Of a DNA stretch of 64,000 nucleotides, positions 34,889 through 43,385 are shown piece by piece. A model generated the notes under the pieces. The model saw only the letters and a program-made list of their open reading frames with translations, made no database searches and was not told the origin of the DNA. A program made the position numbers and the translations under genes. The stretch is taken from assembly GCA_965214525.1 (NCBI GenBank), contig OZ243959.1, positions 2,232,001-2,296,000 on the forward strand. The letters run 5' to 3'. Each line of letters begins with the position of its first letter. Position 1 is the stretch's first letter. This stretch comes from Qipengyuania_B sp965214525 (lineage in GTDB: Bacteria; Pseudomonadota; Alphaproteobacteria; Sphingomonadales; Sphingomonadaceae).

Positions 34889-34915
34889 GGTCCACACGGA
34901 CCATGGTGGTGGACC
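34889..34915 (+). promoter_or_regulatory. Hairpin-forming leader just upstream of ihfB
   Basis: GGTCCAC at 34889-34895 pairs with GTGGACC at 34909-34915, and the same 5' arm can instead close a small GGTCC/GGACC hairpin. The gene start at 34932 follows about 17 bases later, with GGAG just before it. This could be an RNA structure affecting ihfB translation, but its effect is unproven. Confidence 0.25.
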
Positions 34916-34931
34916 CGGTCTGGAGATACAC

Positions 34932-35216
34932 ATGATACGCTCAGAACTCGTGCAGGCTATGGCGAAGGACAATCCCGATCTGAAGGTGGAAGAGGTTGAG
35001 CAGATCGTCGATATCTTCTTCGACGAGATTGCCAAGCGGCTTGCCGAAGGCGGACGGGTGGAATTGCGCGGTTTCGGAGCGTTCTCGACTCGCGAACGTG
35101 CTTCGCGCGACGGGCGCAATCCTCGAACGGGCGAGGCGGTTCATGTTCCGGCCAAGCGGGTGCCTTACTTCAAGCCAGGCAAGGAAATGCGCAACCTTAT
35201 CAGCACGTCTGTCTGA
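34932..35216 (+). CDS. ihfB: Integration host factor, beta subunit
   Basis: A 94-aa DNABII protein. It opens MIRSELVQAMAKDNPDLKVE, with the IHF-beta pattern VEQIVDIFFDEIAKRLAEGGRVELRGFGAFS. The DNA-intercalating arm is RASRDGRNPRTGEAVHVPAKRVPYFKPGKEMRNL, with the conserved NPRTG and the Pro that wedges the DNA. IHF alpha/beta bends DNA in recombination, replication and transcription. GGAG precedes the ATG. A tRNA-Leu gene follows after 64 bp. Confidence 0.95.
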   Translation: MIRSELVQAMAKDNPDLKVEEVEQIVDIFFDEIAKRLAEGGRVELRGFGAFSTRERASRDGRNPRTGEAVHVPAKRVPYFKPGKEMRNLISTSV

Positions 35217-35280
35217 CGCCCCACGCCGGGCGAACGCGATTGTCGTATCGGCCGATGCTGGCTACACGCGCAAACGGATA

Positions 35281-35365
35281 GCGGGTGTGGCGGAATGGTA
35301 GACGCCGGGGACTTAAAATCCCCTGATCATTGATCGTGCTGGTTCGAGTCCAGTCACCCGCACCA
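35281..35365 (+). tRNA. tRNA-Leu (anticodon UAA)
   Basis: An 85-nt class II tRNA. Acceptor GCGGGTG pairs with CACCCGC, the discriminator is A and the CCA end is encoded at 35363-35365. The D region reads TGGCGGAATGGTAGACGC. The anticodon stem GGGGA/TCCCC encloses CTTAAAA with anticodon TAA. A long variable arm follows (TGATCATTGATCG), then GCTGG/TTCGAGT/CCAGT as T arm. It is intact. The 245 bases that follow up to 35610 hold no gene that I can support. Confidence 0.97.
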
Positions 35366-35610
35366 TTGCCCTGACAAATCCACCGACATTCTGGCGCGCG
35401 TGGCGTGCACTACGAGTTGGCTCCTCCCGCCGCCGTGGCTCCGCGCGTGTGACGGATGGCGCGGATGGCTTTGAAGACGGGTCGACTACCTAGGACGATG
35501 GTCAGGCTTTGACGGGCTGTGACCGTCTAACGCCTTGCCTGCCGGTCGCAGCGGGTAGGCAAAGTCCTGCCGGTTGCAGGCCATCAACTTGATAAGGGGC
35601 GGGTCGCACG

Positions 35611-36294
35611 ATGTTAGCTTTGCATACAGACACGATAGAACAGCCATCCTGCGCAAATTTCGTCGAAAAGCGCGAGTCACCGCGGTTCACATCGCTTATC
35701 AGGGCAGCAAAACTCATCTGCCTGGAAGGGCAATTCCTTGCGATCATCCGGGATGTATCGACACAGGGGGTCGGACTGCGCCTGTTTCACGCATTGCCGC
35801 CCGGTCGCACGACGTTCACCCTGGAATTGCCGAACGGCGAAACCTTCATCGTCCGCTTACTGCGCGTGAGCAGCGGGCAAGCGAGCTTCCGGTTCGACCA
35901 GCCCCTTTGCGTCGATCGCTTGATCAAGGAACGCTGGCGGTTTCCCAAACGCCAATTGCGTGTGCAGGTTGCCTGGCCAGCAAGTTTGCGAATCGGGCGG
36001 GACAGATTGGCCTGCACCATCCGCAACCTTTCCCAGCAAGGGGCATGAGTCGAACTGCAACACAAATTGGCGACCGGGCAAAGCGTGATCATCGACGCGG
36101 CAAGATTGCCCCCGATTCGCGCCAAGGTTCGCTGGCGACGGGAAGCGACCTACGGATTGGCGTTCGACGACACTTTCACCCTCGCGCAATTGGCGCAATC
36201 GTGTTGGGCGTTGCAGCGGCCAAGGCCGCGTTTCGTGTCGCCGCCGCCGTCCGCTGGCTCGAAAGACGTCATGGCGTTCGGCCAGCAGCCCTAG
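35611..36294 (+). pseudogene. Two-PilZ-domain protein gene interrupted by an in-frame TGA
   Basis: The frame is open for 228 codons except for a single TGA at 36046-36048. The first half (RESPRFTSLIRAAKLICLEG then DVSTQGVGLRL) is one PilZ-type domain. The second begins FPKRQLRVQVAWPASLRIGR, runs through TIRNLSQQGA, hits the stop, and resumes VELQHKLATGQSVIID and KVRWRREATYGLAFDD without any frame change. PilZ domains bind cyclic di-GMP by RxxxR and DxSxxG; here the first domain has DVSTQG and the second has NLSQQG. A single-base change could restore the codon. It may be a recent pseudogene, or the two halves are made separately (TTG near 36067). Confidence 0.8.
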
Positions 36295-36364
36295 GCTATG
36301 ACCGCGTTGACGGGCTGTTAACCAATTTGCCCCACTCCCCCAGTGTCATTCGCCGGGGGCCTCC

Positions 36365-37942
36365 ATGAGTTCGGAAACAAATACACTCAACGTCGACGTC
36401 GCGATCATCGGGGCGGGCCCGGCAGGGCTTACCGCGGGCTACCTGTTGACCAAACGCGGTTTCACGGTCGCGATCATCGAGCGGGACGAGCGGTCTGTCG
36501 GCGGGATTAGCCGCACCGTCGAACATGAAGGCTATCGCTTCGATATCGGCGGGCATCGGTTCTTTTCCAAATCGAAGGCGGTCGTCGATCTGTGGGACGA
36601 GATCCTGCCCGACGATTTCATTCAGCGCCCGCGGATGAGCCGCATCTATTACGAAGGCAAGTTCTACTCGTATCCGCTGCGCGCCTTCGAGGCTTTGGGC
36701 AATCTGGGCCTGTGGCGCTCGACCGTCTGCATGGCGAGCTATCTGCGCTACAAGGTCAAGCCGGTGCGCGACGTGAAGAGCTTCGAGGACTGGACGGTGA
36801 ACCAGTTCGGGCGCCGCCTCTATTCGATCTTCTTCAAGACCTATACCGAAAAGGTATGGGGCATGCCGTGCGACGAGATGAGCGCGGATTGGGCGGCGCA
36901 GCGCATCAAGGGACTATCGCTGTGGGGCGCCGTGGTCGACGGGCTGAAACGTTCGCTGGGCCTGAACCGGCGCCCGAATGACGGGCAGGCGGTCAAGACC
37001 CTGCTCGAAACGTTCCGCTATCCGCGCCTCGGCCCCGGCATGATGTGGGATGCCGCGCGCGACAAGATGCTGGCAACGGGGCGCGGCAAATTGCTGATGG
37101 GCCATTCGCTCCAGCAATTGTCGAGCGATAGCGAAGGTGGCTGGAGGATGCAGGCACGCGGCGCGCAAGGCGACGTCATCCTCAAGGCAGCCCACACGAT
37201 CAGTTCGGCCCCGATGCGGGAATTGGCCGCGCGGTTGCATCCCCTGCCACGGACGACCCCCCAGGCGAGCGCGTTGCGCTATCGCGATTTCCTGACGGTG
37301 GCGCTGAAGATCAAGTCGGCGGACCTATTTCCCGACAACTGGATCTACATCCACGATAGCAAGGTGAAAGTCGGACGGGTGCAGAACTTCCGTTCCTGGT
37401 CGCCCGAGATGGTGCCGGACGAGGGGGTGGCATGCGTCGGCCTCGAATATTTCTGCTTCGAGGGGGATGGCTTGTGGTCATCGTCCGACGACGACCTGAT
37501 CGAACTGGCAAAGCGCGAAATGGCGATCCTCGGGCTGTGCGACCCTGCCGACGTGTTCGGCGGAGCGGTCGTGCGGCAGGAAAAGGCCTACCCCGTTTAC
37601 GACGAGGACTACGCTGCCAACGTCGATGCGATGCGACGGGAACTGGAGGCGGTCTATCCTACCCTGCATCTGGTAGGGCGCAACGGAATGCATCGTTACA
37701 ACAATCAGGATCATGCGATGATGACGGCGATGTTGACGGTCGACAACATCGTTGCCGGCGAACGCTTGTACGACACCTGGTGTGTGAACGAGGATGCCGA
37801 ATACCACGAAGCCGGCGACGAGGGTGCCCAGCGGTCGCTGGCTGACCGGAGGGCTTCCGGCATTTCGCCGGATCAGGCCGCAGCGCTCGCCTCGGTACGT
37901 CCCGTGCCCAAGCGCGTCGGCAACGGCCGCGCTGCCGCATGA
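36365..37942 (+). CDS. FAD-dependent oxidoreductase, UDP-galactopyranose mutase-like
   Basis: A 525-aa flavoprotein. The N-terminal Rossmann motif is VAIIGAGPAGLTAGYLL with a matching acidic end (IIERDERSVGGISRTV). The FDIGGHRFFSKS segment resembles the FAD-binding region of UDP-galactopyranose mutase and related protoporphyrinogen-oxidase-like enzymes. C-terminally MHRYNNQDHAMMTAMLTVDN matches the flavin-binding end of this group. It may rearrange a sugar nucleotide or oxidise a polyisoprenoid or sugar; the exact reaction is not predictable. It is first in an operon with GtrA and a GT-C-like membrane protein (ATGA overlap). Confidence 0.85.
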   Translation: MSSETNTLNVDVAIIGAGPAGLTAGYLLTKRGFTVAIIERDERSVGGISRTVEHEGYRFDIGGHRFFSKSKAVVDLWDEILPDDFIQRPRMSRIYYEGKFYSYPLRAFEALGNLGLWRSTVCMASYLRYKVKPVRDVKSFEDWTVNQFGRRLYSIFFKTYTEKVWGMPCDEMSADWAAQRIKGLSLWGAVVDGLKRSLGLNRRPNDGQAVKTLLETFRYPRLGPGMMWDAARDKMLATGRGKLLMGHSLQQLSSDSEGGWRMQARGAQGDVILKAAHTISSAPMRELAARLHPLPRTTPQASALRYRDFLTVALKIKSADLFPDNWIYIHDSKVKVGRVQNFRSWSPEMVPDEGVACVGLEYFCFEGDGLWSSSDDDLIELAKREMAILGLCDPADVFGGAVVRQEKAYPVYDEDYAANVDAMRRELEAVYPTLHLVGRNGMHRYNNQDHAMMTAMLTVDNIVAGERLYDTWCVNEDAEYHEAGDEGAQRSLADRRASGISPDQAAALASVRPVPKRVGNGRAAA

Positions 37943-38370
37943 TGGCTCGGCGCACCTTCAAGGCTGGCGGGCATCTGGCTGTGCCACGTCTGGTGCGCTA
38001 TGTCCTCGTAAGCGTTGCGGCGCTGGCACTGGACGTCAGTGTGTTCATGGCGTTGATGACCGGCGGAACGTCACCAATCACGGCATCTTGTATCGGCTAT
38101 GTCTTCGGCATCATCGTCCACTGGCTGTTGTCGAGCAGGGCGGTGTTCGCCGCCACCCTGGCGCAACCGGGCTCCACCCGCCACTGGCAGGCCGCGCTGT
38201 TCGTCGCGTCTGCCTTCGTTGGCCTTGCCATTACGATGGGTATCGTATGGGCGGCGCATACCGTCGGCATGGATACCCGCCTGGCGAAGTTTGTCGCGGT
38301 CGGGATTAGCTTTGGCGCAACCTACATCATGCGCGCGACCATCGTCTTTCGGCCAGACGCATCGTCATGA
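37939..38370 (+). CDS. GtrA-like membrane protein
   Basis: A 143-aa protein with four membrane segments: RYVLVSVAALALDVSVFMAL, SCIGYVFGIIVHWLLSSRAVF, AALFVASAFVGLAITMGIVW and KFVAVGISFGATYIMRATIVF. This four-helix layout with the C-terminal R-x-x-V-F is the GtrA pattern. GtrA proteins are thought to flip polyprenyl-linked sugars. It overlaps both neighbours by ATGA-type junctions, linking it to the FAD enzyme and the GT-C-like protein. Confidence 0.9.
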   Translation: MMARRTFKAGGHLAVPRLVRYVLVSVAALALDVSVFMALMTGGTSPITASCIGYVFGIIVHWLLSSRAVFAATLAQPGSTRHWQAALFVASAFVGLAITMGIVWAAHTVGMDTRLAKFVAVGISFGATYIMRATIVFRPDASS

Positions 38371-40169
38371 CGACAGACCGCCGCCTGCGTTACGGCGAAG
38401 CGCCGACCGGCCTGATGCTGTTCATCTGGCTGCTGGCGTGTGCGGGCTATCTGGCGTTGCGCTGGGGCTACATCGTCGATGGCCGTTTCCTCGATCCGGA
38501 CGATGCCATGCGCATGGTGCAGGTTCGCGATCTTCTGAACGGGCAGGGCTGGTTCGACCTGCAGCAATACCGGCTCGGCAGCCCGGCCGGCGTGGAGATG
38601 CACTGGTCCCGCATTATCGATGTGCCGATCGCGGCGCTGGTCCTGTGCTTCACCCCCTTCTTGGGGTCAGCCAATGCCGAACTGGCCGCGGCAACACTCG
38701 TTCCGCTTCTGTACCTGGGAGCGACCATGGCCGTCTCGGCACGGCTTGCCTGGCGGTTGCTCGGACGCGAGGCGGCAATCTTCGCATGCCTGGTGCTGCC
38801 GCTGCTGCCGATGGTCGTCGCCCAGTTCACGCCGATGCGGGTCGATCACCATGCCGCCCAGATCGCCCTGTGCATGGCCGGCCTGGCCGCCCTTGCAGCA
38901 AGGCGGGCGATCTGCGGGGCGGCCGTAGCCGGCGTGATCATGGCAACAGGCACGTTGATCTCCACAGAAATGCTGCCCAATGCCGCGATCCTCGGGATGG
39001 TGCTGCTGGCCCGGTGGCTGCGTAACATCCGCGACAGACAGCAACTCGTGGCCTATCTCCAGGCGCTCTCCCTGACCCAGATCGCTTTGTTCCTGACAAC
39101 GCGGGGAATGTTCAGCGCAGCCAATTCCTGCGATGCCGTTGCCACGGCGCACCTGGCCTTCTTCGCCATCGCGGCACTGGGAACCGGCCTGATCGCGCGG
39201 GTTCCGCGTCTGACCAGCGCGGCACTGCTGACCGGTCTCGCTATGGTCGGGGGGGTTGCGTTGGCCGCCTTTACCTTTGCCGCCCCGCAATGCCTTGCCC
39301 CGCCTTTCGCCGATCTCGATCCGCTGGTTCGCCAGTACTGGTACGAGAATATCCTGGAAGGCCAACCCCTGTGGCGACACGATGCGACATTCATCCTGCT
39401 GGTGCTCCCGCAGACGGTCCTTTCCCTAATTGCCAGCCTTATCCTGGCCAGCCGGCAATCCGACTGGCTGCAGCGGTGGTGGTTCGAATACAGTTTCGTG
39501 CTGGCAGCCACTATCGTTCTGGGTATGCTCGTTACCCGCTCGCTGGCTTTTGCCGCGGTCATAGGTGCGGTGCCGCTCGGTTGGCTCCTCGCGCAATTGT
39601 TCCATGCATATACCCATTCGGGCAATCCCTGGCGCAAACTGGCCAATGCGCTTTTGCTCACCAGCGTCATGGTGCCTGCGGTGGGCATCGCGCTGGCAAA
39701 GCCGGTGGTCGCCGCTAGCCGAGACGCGCCGGCCCGCGAACGGGCCGCCGAGGACACCGTGGCGGCAACGCAATGCCTGTCGCGCGAGGCGCTCGCGCAA
39801 TTGGCCACGCTGCCGCCGGGAACGATGCTGACCATGTTCGATCTTGGCCCCAGCATCCTGCAGGCGACCCCGCATCGGGTGATCGCAACCAGTCACCATC
39901 GCGCCAACCAGCCCATGCACGATACCATCGCCGCGTTCCTTGGTTCGCAGGACGATGCTCGCGAGGTCGCCGCAGGCTATGCGGTGGATTATGTGCTGAT
40001 CTGCCCGAACCTCATCGAAACGCAGCTTTATGCAGATAACAGCGCGCCCAATTCGCTGCTGCGTTTGCAGGCCGCTGGAAAAATGCCGGCCTGGCTTCAC
40101 CGATCCGCACTTGAGCTACCGGAGGGGCTGGACCTGTTCGAGGTCAGCCGCGCGTCCGTTCCGCGCTGA
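38367..40169 (+). CDS. Multi-pass membrane protein, GT-C (STT3/PglB-like) fold, unknown function
   Basis: A 600-aa protein with about 11-12 membrane segments up to residue 445, then a soluble C-terminal domain. Near residue 42 DPDDAMRMVQVRDLLNGQGW is followed by SPAGVEMHWSRIIDVPIAAL. This is the acidic loop and P-x-G-x-x-x-H-W pattern seen after the first membrane helix of STT3/PglB-type oligosaccharyltransferases. The WWDYG-type catalytic motif is not evident. It presumably uses a polyprenyl-linked sugar, consistent with GtrA directly upstream. The gene ends 11 bp from msrB, in convergent arrangement. Confidence 0.75.
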   Translation: MTTDRRLRYGEAPTGLMLFIWLLACAGYLALRWGYIVDGRFLDPDDAMRMVQVRDLLNGQGWFDLQQYRLGSPAGVEMHWSRIIDVPIAALVLCFTPFLGSANAELAAATLVPLLYLGATMAVSARLAWRLLGREAAIFACLVLPLLPMVVAQFTPMRVDHHAAQIALCMAGLAALAARRAICGAAVAGVIMATGTLISTEMLPNAAILGMVLLARWLRNIRDRQQLVAYLQALSLTQIALFLTTRGMFSAANSCDAVATAHLAFFAIAALGTGLIARVPRLTSAALLTGLAMVGGVALAAFTFAAPQCLAPPFADLDPLVRQYWYENILEGQPLWRHDATFILLVLPQTVLSLIASLILASRQSDWLQRWWFEYSFVLAATIVLGMLVTRSLAFAAVIGAVPLGWLLAQLFHAYTHSGNPWRKLANALLLTSVMVPAVGIALAKPVVAASRDAPARERAAEDTVAATQCLSREALAQLATLPPGTMLTMFDLGPSILQATPHRVIATSHHRANQPMHDTIAAFLGSQDDAREVAAGYAVDYVLICPNLIETQLYADNSAPNSLLRLQAAGKMPAWLHRSALELPEGLDLFEVSRASVPR

Positions 40170-40180
40170 CCCGCGTGGGT

Positions 40181-40675
40181 TCAGGCGGCCTGGAAGTCCA
40201 GCGCCGCCCCGTTGATGCAATGCCGCTTGCCGGTCGGCTGGGGCCCATCGTTGAAGATATGTCCCAGATGCCCGCCGCACCGTGCGCAATGCACTTCCGT
40301 GCGCGGCAGCCCTAGCTTGTAATCGCGGCTCGTCCCGACCGCGTTGGGCAGCGCCTGCCAGAAGCTGGGCCAGCCGGTCTTGCTGTCGTATTTGGTTTTC
40401 GACAGATAGACCTTGTTGTCGCATCCGGCACAAGCAAACGTACCGGGGCGCTGCTCCTTCAGCAGCGGGGAGGTATAGGGCCGCTCGGTGCCCTCCTGGC
40501 GCAGGATATAGAATTCGGCCTTGGTGAGTTTCTTGCGCCATTGCTCTTCGCTCAACGACACGGGATAAGAGCGCGCCTCGGCCCTGCCGGAGCCGCAAGC
40601 AGCCAGCACCAAAGCGGATGTTCCGGCACTGATCCATCCGAGTAGGCTGCGGCGCGATGTGTGTTCGTCTCTCAT
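40181..40675 (-). CDS. msrB: Peptide methionine-R-sulfoxide reductase B, exported
   Basis: A 164-aa protein. The N-terminus has a twin-arginine signal (RRSLLGWISAGTSALVLAAC) ending in a lipobox (Cys27). The MsrB domain follows: EFYILRQEGTERPYTSPL, CAGC and CARC (two zinc CxxC pairs), TGWPSFWQALPNAV, and RHCINGAALDF with the catalytic Cys near 156. It repairs the R-epimer of methionine sulfoxide outside the cytoplasm. Together with the lipoprotein MsrA at 24121 the organism seems to keep its repair system outside. It stands alone. Confidence 0.94.
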   Translation of the reverse strand: MRDEHTSRRSLLGWISAGTSALVLAACGSGRAEARSYPVSLSEEQWRKKLTKAEFYILRQEGTERPYTSPLLKEQRPGTFACAGCDNKVYLSKTKYDSKTGWPSFWQALPNAVGTSRDYKLGLPRTEVHCARCGGHLGHIFNDGPQPTGKRHCINGAALDFQAA

Positions 40676-40716
40676 GTCCAGCGCATAGTCCAGGATGCCT
40701 TAACTCAAGCTGTCGT

Positions 40717-42054
40717 TCAGAACGCGGTGACTTCGACCTCCAGTTTGCGGAACCCCTCGACGAAGTTCGCCCGCACCCGCTCGACATCCCCTGCGACATG
40801 CACGCGCATTCGCCGCGCGTGCATTTCCTCGAGCAGGATGCGCAGTTGCAATTCGGCCAGCCGCGCGCCGACGCAGCGGTGAATGCCGTAGCCAAAAGCC
40901 AGATGCCGGCGGGCGTTCTCGCGCTCGATGTCGAGCGTGTCGGCATCCGCAAACACCTCTTCGTCGCGATTGGCGGAATTGTACCAAAGCACGACCTTGT
41001 CGCCTTTCTTGACTTGTTGGCCGAACAGATCGGTATCCTCGCTGGCGGTGCGACGCATGTGCTTGAGCGGTGTCTGGTAGCGGATGCATTCCTGCACCGC
41101 ATTGGGAATCAGGTCCGGCCGCTCCTCGAACAGCTTGCGCTGGTCGGGAAACTTGTCGAGCGCATGGACAATGCCGCTCATCGTGTTGCGCGTGGTATCG
41201 TTGCCGCCCACGATCAGCAGGACGAGATTGCCCATGAATTCCTGCGGATCCATCTGATTCATGGCGGGCGAATGAATCATCATGGAAATCAGATCCGGCC
41301 CCGGCTCTGATTGGGCCCGCTGCATCCACAATTGCTGGAAATAGGCGCCCATTTCCATCAGGATCGCCTGCCTTTGATGCTCCAGCCCGCGCACGGTAAC
41401 GAGCTCGGTATCACCTGCCCAATCGGACCAGAAGGTTAGCAGATGGCGGTCTTCCCACGGGAAGTCGAACAGGATGGCCAGCATCCCGGTCGTGAGTTCG
41501 ATGGAGACTCGCTCGACCCAGTCGAACACCTCTCCACGCGGCAGGCGATCGAGCACTTCACCAGTGCGCTGTCGGACTTCGTTCTCGATCCGCTTCATTT
41601 CGGTCGGCGCGAAGGCTGGCGCAACGGTGCGCCGCTGCCCGGTATGCTTGGGCCGATCCATCGCGATGAACATCGGCAGTTCGAACCGCTGGCGTCCCTG
41701 CTGTTGCAATTCCTCATCGCTCAGCCGGTCGACGATGGTGATGCCGCCATGCTCCCAGCTTGACGAAAACAGTTCCGGAAGGGATTCGACGTGCTGAATG
41801 GCCTTGTGCTGCACGACGCTCCAATACGGGCCGAACGGACTTTCCTCGATGCGGTGCAATGGCCCGGCGGCGCGCATCTCGGCAAAGATCGGGTGCCAGC
41901 GATGTTCGGCGTAGATATCCGACCGACTGGTATCCCATTTGTGCGGGAAGCTCGGCATATCTTCGGGATGCTCGGCCAGGTGCGCGGTCAAGGCGTGATA
42001 GGCGCTGGGAGAAGATTTCCAGCTACCGCTTGGGGCGGCGGGGGCGGTGGCCAT
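40717..42054 (-). CDS. Cytochrome P450, CYP153-like
   Basis: A 445-aa soluble P450. SPFGPYWSVVQHKAIQHVE, then MRRTASEDTDLFGQQVKKGD and VVLWYNSANRDEEVFADAD match the CYP153 alkane/fatty-acid terminal hydroxylases. The I-helix reads LIVGGNDTTRNTM, and the heme-binding loop is AFGYGIHRCVGARLAELQLR with the ligand Cys near 393. Expected action is terminal hydroxylation of a hydrophobic chain using ferredoxin electrons. No ferredoxin gene is visible nearby; a ferredoxin-reductase-like gene lies 3.5 kb away (45530-46756). A perfect inverted repeat sits upstream at 42113-42132. CYP153 assignment is by pattern and not by a tree. Confidence 0.9.
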   Translation of the reverse strand: MATAPAAPSGSWKSSPSAYHALTAHLAEHPEDMPSFPHKWDTSRSDIYAEHRWHPIFAEMRAAGPLHRIEESPFGPYWSVVQHKAIQHVESLPELFSSSWEHGGITIVDRLSDEELQQQGRQRFELPMFIAMDRPKHTGQRRTVAPAFAPTEMKRIENEVRQRTGEVLDRLPRGEVFDWVERVSIELTTGMLAILFDFPWEDRHLLTFWSDWAGDTELVTVRGLEHQRQAILMEMGAYFQQLWMQRAQSEPGPDLISMMIHSPAMNQMDPQEFMGNLVLLIVGGNDTTRNTMSGIVHALDKFPDQRKLFEERPDLIPNAVQECIRYQTPLKHMRRTASEDTDLFGQQVKKGDKVVLWYNSANRDEEVFADADTLDIERENARRHLAFGYGIHRCVGARLAELQLRILLEEMHARRMRVHVAGDVERVRANFVEGFRKLEVEVTAF

Positions 42055-42112
42055 AATGTGTGTCTCTCCCTTATGTTCGCGCGGGCTGTTCGCTGCATGC
42101 CCATCCTGCTCT

Positions 42113-42132
42113 TATTGACAACAGTGTCAATA
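42113..42132. promoter_or_regulatory. 20-bp inverted repeat upstream of the P450 gene, candidate operator
   Basis: TATTGACA, four bases, TGTCAATA: a perfect 8+4+8 inverted repeat, 59 bases upstream of the P450 ATG and just past the ABC permease stop. It contains TTGACA on both strands, so it can overlap a -35 element. Its size suits a dimeric repressor such as TetR- or GntR-family proteins. No regulator gene adjoins it in the window. Confidence 0.6.
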
Positions 42133-42143
42133 GGCCGGTTGCG

Positions 42144-43385
42144 TCATGCAACCTGTTTCCCGCGCATTCTGCCGAACATGCTGCTTCTGGACGAGGCGGG
42201 TCCAGACTTCATTACCCGTTTGCGGAACATGCGCGATCCCATGCGGATGAACAGGGTGACGAAGATTCCCTGCCAGACAAGGCCGGCGAAGTGTATCCAC
42301 ACGGCGTCCTCCTGTGCCGCTCGAGCCAGCAAGGCGTAGGGCGACGACAGGGGGAAAGCGATGGCCGCCCAGTCAAGCGGGCTGCCCGGTGAGGCGATGG
42401 CGAGGCTGGCGAAGAAGAAGATGAGCACCTGGCTCATGGTCACCGGCATCGACAATGTCTGCACCTCGCGCACGGTCGAGGCGAGCGAGCCAATGGCGAG
42501 GAAGATCGAGCCCAGCAGCAGGTAGTTCATGCCGAAATAGGCGATGAACAGGATGACGAATAACGGCCAGCCGATTGCAGGGGCGGCGAGCGCAGGAACC
42601 TTGTCACCCACTACCAGCAGGCCGATCCCGGCAACCCCGGCCCATACCGCGATGCCGACGAACGAGATCGCCAGCATGGCAAACAGCTTGCCCATGAAGA
42701 CGGCGTCCATCGGAATGGCGGCTGCAAGTATCTCTATGATCTTGTTGCCTTTCTCTTCCACCAGGTTCGACAGCACCATGCCCGCCAGAAGCATGGAGAG
42801 CAGGAACAGCAGGATTTGCGCTCCCTGCGCCAGGATGAGTTGCCCCTGATTGGCATCGGCGCTGGTCGATGCGACCGGGTCGATCGTGACCGCGACAGAG
42901 GCACTGTCCACCACCGCGCCCCGCCGGGCCTGCGCAATCAGCACAGCGATATCCGCACGCCACGCTTCGACTTGTCCTTGCGTTCCGGCGAGACGCGGCG
43001 CGGCCAGCGTGCCGCTCAACACAGCGCCAAGATTGCGGTTCGCATCGGCAAGCACGGTTTCGGGAGTTTGCCCGGACTTCGGCAGCGGTACGACCTCGGG
43101 CAAGGACATCCCGATGGAAGCATCCAGTTGCTGCGCCGCGGCCGCGATCGCGCGTGTTTCATCAACGGTCAGCATGATGCCAAGTTTCGGGCGCTCCACC
43201 GTATCGCGCACTTGGCTGCCAATGCCTCCCGCCAGAACGCCGACCACGAGTGGAAACAGCGGTCCCAAAAGAAAGAACAGGAAGGCCCGGCTCCACAAGA
43301 TCGCCATGAAATCGCGCCGGGCGATGACCCAGGCCGCTTGCCATACGGGCAGGCGACTGCGTTCGGTTCGCGATAACCTGCTCAT
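42144..43385 (-). CDS. ABC-2 type permease (NatB-like)
   Basis: A 413-aa permease. An N-terminal anchor (FFLLGPLFPLVVGVLAGGI) leads to a large extracytoplasmic domain (about residues 50-185). A C-terminal cluster of membrane segments follows: ILLFLLSMLLAGMVLSNLVEEKG (with the E-K-G cytoplasmic loop typical of ABC-2), LFAMLAISFVGIAVWAGVAGI, and more to the end. It pairs with the ATPase encoded directly upstream (overlap of four bases). NatAB-type systems export sodium or small drugs; the substrate here is unknown. Confidence 0.9.
   Translation of the reverse strand: MSRLSRTERSRLPVWQAAWVIARRDFMAILWSRAFLFFLLGPLFPLVVGVLAGGIGSQVRDTVERPKLGIMLTVDETRAIAAAAQQLDASIGMSLPEVVPLPKSGQTPETVLADANRNLGAVLSGTLAAPRLAGTQGQVEAWRADIAVLIAQARRGAVVDSASVAVTIDPVASTSADANQGQLILAQGAQILLFLLSMLLAGMVLSNLVEEKGNKIIEILAAAIPMDAVFMGKLFAMLAISFVGIAVWAGVAGIGLLVVGDKVPALAAPAIGWPLFVILFIAYFGMNYLLLGSIFLAIGSLASTVREVQTLSMPVTMSQVLIFFFASLAIASPGSPLDWAAIAFPLSSPYALLARAAQEDAVWIHFAGLVWQGIFVTLFIRMGSRMFRKRVMKSGPASSRSSMFGRMRGKQVA

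Noticed and set aside
35366..35610. Inverted repeat near 35537-35562 after tRNA-Leu
   Set aside because: The stem has a mismatch, there is no U-run, and it lies about 170 bases from the tRNA end, so a terminator role is unsupported.
36046..36048. TGA read as selenocysteine in the PilZ gene
   Set aside because: No selenoprotein family has this sequence and I see no clear SECIS-like hairpin right after it; a plain stop mutation is simpler.
40170..40180. Small hairpin between the convergent GT-C-like and msrB genes
   Set aside because: The stem is about five pairs and lacks a U-tract on either strand, so I do not call a terminator.
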